Source: Acidobacteriaceae bacterium (GTDB taxonomy: Bacteria; Acidobacteriota; Terriglobia; Terriglobales; Acidobacteriaceae). Taken from it: DNA of 35,401 bases. Below are positions 34,895 to 35,401 of this stretch, one piece after another; position 1 is the first letter of the stretch; each line of letters starts with the position of its first letter. Where the stretch lies: the NCBI GenBank assembly GCA_003139795.1, contig PLGM01000154.1, positions 60,309 to 95,709 of the forward strand, written 5' to 3'. The position numbers were made by a program, and so were the translations under genes. The notes under the pieces were generated by a model, which saw only the letters and a program-made list of their open reading frames with translations, did not search any database and was not told where the DNA came from.

Positions 34895-35041
34895 ATGAAA
34901 AAGAAGAACCGGATAGAAATGGCAAAAGAGATTATCGCCAGCGTGAGAAAAGAGATGGATAGGCCGCGGCTTACGGAGTCGGTGCGAAATGGCCAGAGCG
35001 GTTTGAGCACGCCGGCCGCGAAGAGGACCGCGGTGCGTTAG
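34895..35041 (+). CDS. 48-residue basic small protein
   Basis: ATG at 34895 with a strong AAGGAG at 34879-34884, ending at TAG 35039-35041. The product starts MKKKNRIEMAKEIIASVRKE and ends with a Ser/Thr/Arg-rich tail (TPAAKRTAVR). The first half is a likely amphipathic helix with alternating Lys/Glu; the second half looks disordered. The good ribosome-binding site and the run of Lys codons after the start support translation. Function is unknown; a small nucleic-acid or ribosome-associated protein is possible from its charge only. Confidence 0.55.
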   Translation: MKKKNRIEMAKEIIASVRKEMDRPRLTESVRNGQSGLSTPAAKRTAVR

Positions 35042-35296
35042 CTTCCGGTCTCGAGCTCCCAACTTTTCAAATTCGGCTCCCTGGGTTTGTGGAGAGGCGG
35101 GCGGATCTCTTCGAGTTGGGGTTTAGAGTGGAAAGGCTATCAGTCTACTTATAGTTAACATCAATCGGCAGTAAATCGACTCTAGATATGTATCGAGAGA
35201 GCCATATGCCATGTGCAGATCCGCAGATAAAGCGGCGCTTGTGCGCGTAGGTCAAAGTAGCTCTGCGAGTTAACCGGCAACGCGCGACAATAAGGT
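35042..35296. other. Lower-GC intergenic stretch
   Basis: 255 bases between two small genes. The part from about 35130 to 35215 is clearly richer in A and T than the rest of the window (for example TACTTATAGTTAACATC and TCTAGATATGTATCGAG), which fits a promoter region for the gene at 35297 or recently acquired DNA. TATAGT near 35150 could be a -10 box, but no convincing partner is seen. Confidence 0.35.
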
Positions 35297-35401
35297 ATGA
35301 AAAAGTTTTGGCTTGGACTGGTTCTCGTCTTCTGTCTCGCAGTACCTTATGCGGCGCAGGCGCAGGTGGTTGTGGTAATACACCACCGTCACCATCATCA
35401 T
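35297..35401 (+). CDS. Small secreted protein with histidine cluster (3' end cut by the window)
   Basis: The ATG at 35297 opens a frame that runs to the window edge, 35 codons seen. Residues 1-23 are a clear signal peptide (MKKFWLGLVLVFCLAVPYAA, then QAQ as the cleavage site). The mature part starts VVVVIHHRHHHH, seven residues of which six are His from position 29 on. Such a His-rich start suggests metal binding outside the cytoplasm, but the rest of the protein is missing and low-complexity His runs are also found in proteins with no metal role. A weak TAAGG precedes the start. Confidence 0.65.
   Translation, partial: MKKFWLGLVLVFCLAVPYAAQAQVVVVIHHRHHHH

Overview
The window is GC-rich, densely coded bacterial chromosome. 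Several things point to a soil-type member of the Acidobacteriota (Terriglobia-like): Tat-exported Gfo/Idh oxidoreductase and TIM-barrel partners, a secreted beta-helix protein, an XRE-cupin regulator, a ScpB and an RluB with very long low-complexity extensions, and many GTG/TTG starts. This assignment is inference from gene content and style; no rRNA or database comparison was available. Most of the window is core chromosome with a few small accessory insertions.

Layout. 1-5.9 kb: a left-truncated PiT phosphate transporter with a clear terminator, then the translationally coupled pair scpB-rluB, a VOC protein and msrA. 6.0-8.3 kb (mostly minus): a multi-pass membrane protein, a vapBC toxin-antitoxin pair, tRNA-Arg(CCG) and a small unknown gene. 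8.3-12.6 kb: a Tat-exported Gfo/Idh/MocA oxidoreductase plus sugar isomerase-like operon, divergent from a secreted beta-helix protein. 12.7-14.4 kb: rpsA. 14.4-17.6 kb (minus): glpK-glpD, i.e. glycerol to dihydroxyacetone phosphate. 17.9-24.0 kb (minus): a large secreted protein of unknown function, a secreted GH13 alpha-glucosidase and an AsmA-like protein. 24.2-25.5 kb: a coiled-coil zinc-ribbon protein and a 5'-nucleotidase. 25.6-26.6 kb: an XRE-cupin regulator and a remnant of an SDR/epimerase gene. 26.6-29.7 kb: asnS, a bidirectional terminator, frr and lipA. 29.8-30.6 kb: a second toxin-antitoxin pair (Phd/YefM-like antitoxin plus PIN toxin) preceded by tandem palindromes. 30.6-33.0 kb (minus): dacB, a cytochrome c and a small membrane protein. 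33.2-34.1 kb: folP. 34.1-35.4 kb: a non-coding mobile element, three small genes and a lower-GC stretch.

The most striking observation is a 272-bp element at 34079-34350. It has about 34-bp imperfect terminal inverted repeats, CTAG at both ends and two internal hairpins, and it has inserted into the 3' end of folP (dihydropteroate synthase). The last 19 codons and the stop of folP now come from the element. Removing the element together with one CTAG in silico restores an in-frame alternative C-terminus that ends at a TGA at 34371. This looks like a MITE that re-wrote the end of an essential folate gene. Other points of interest are the tandem 14-bp palindromic operator candidate ahead of the second toxin-antitoxin pair, the N-terminal stub of a lost SDR gene ahead of asnS, the polyampholytic tails of RluB, the unclassified secreted protein at 17.9-20.2 kb, and the run of very small genes at the right edge. 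I found no CRISPR array, rRNA, prophage or complete insertion sequence.
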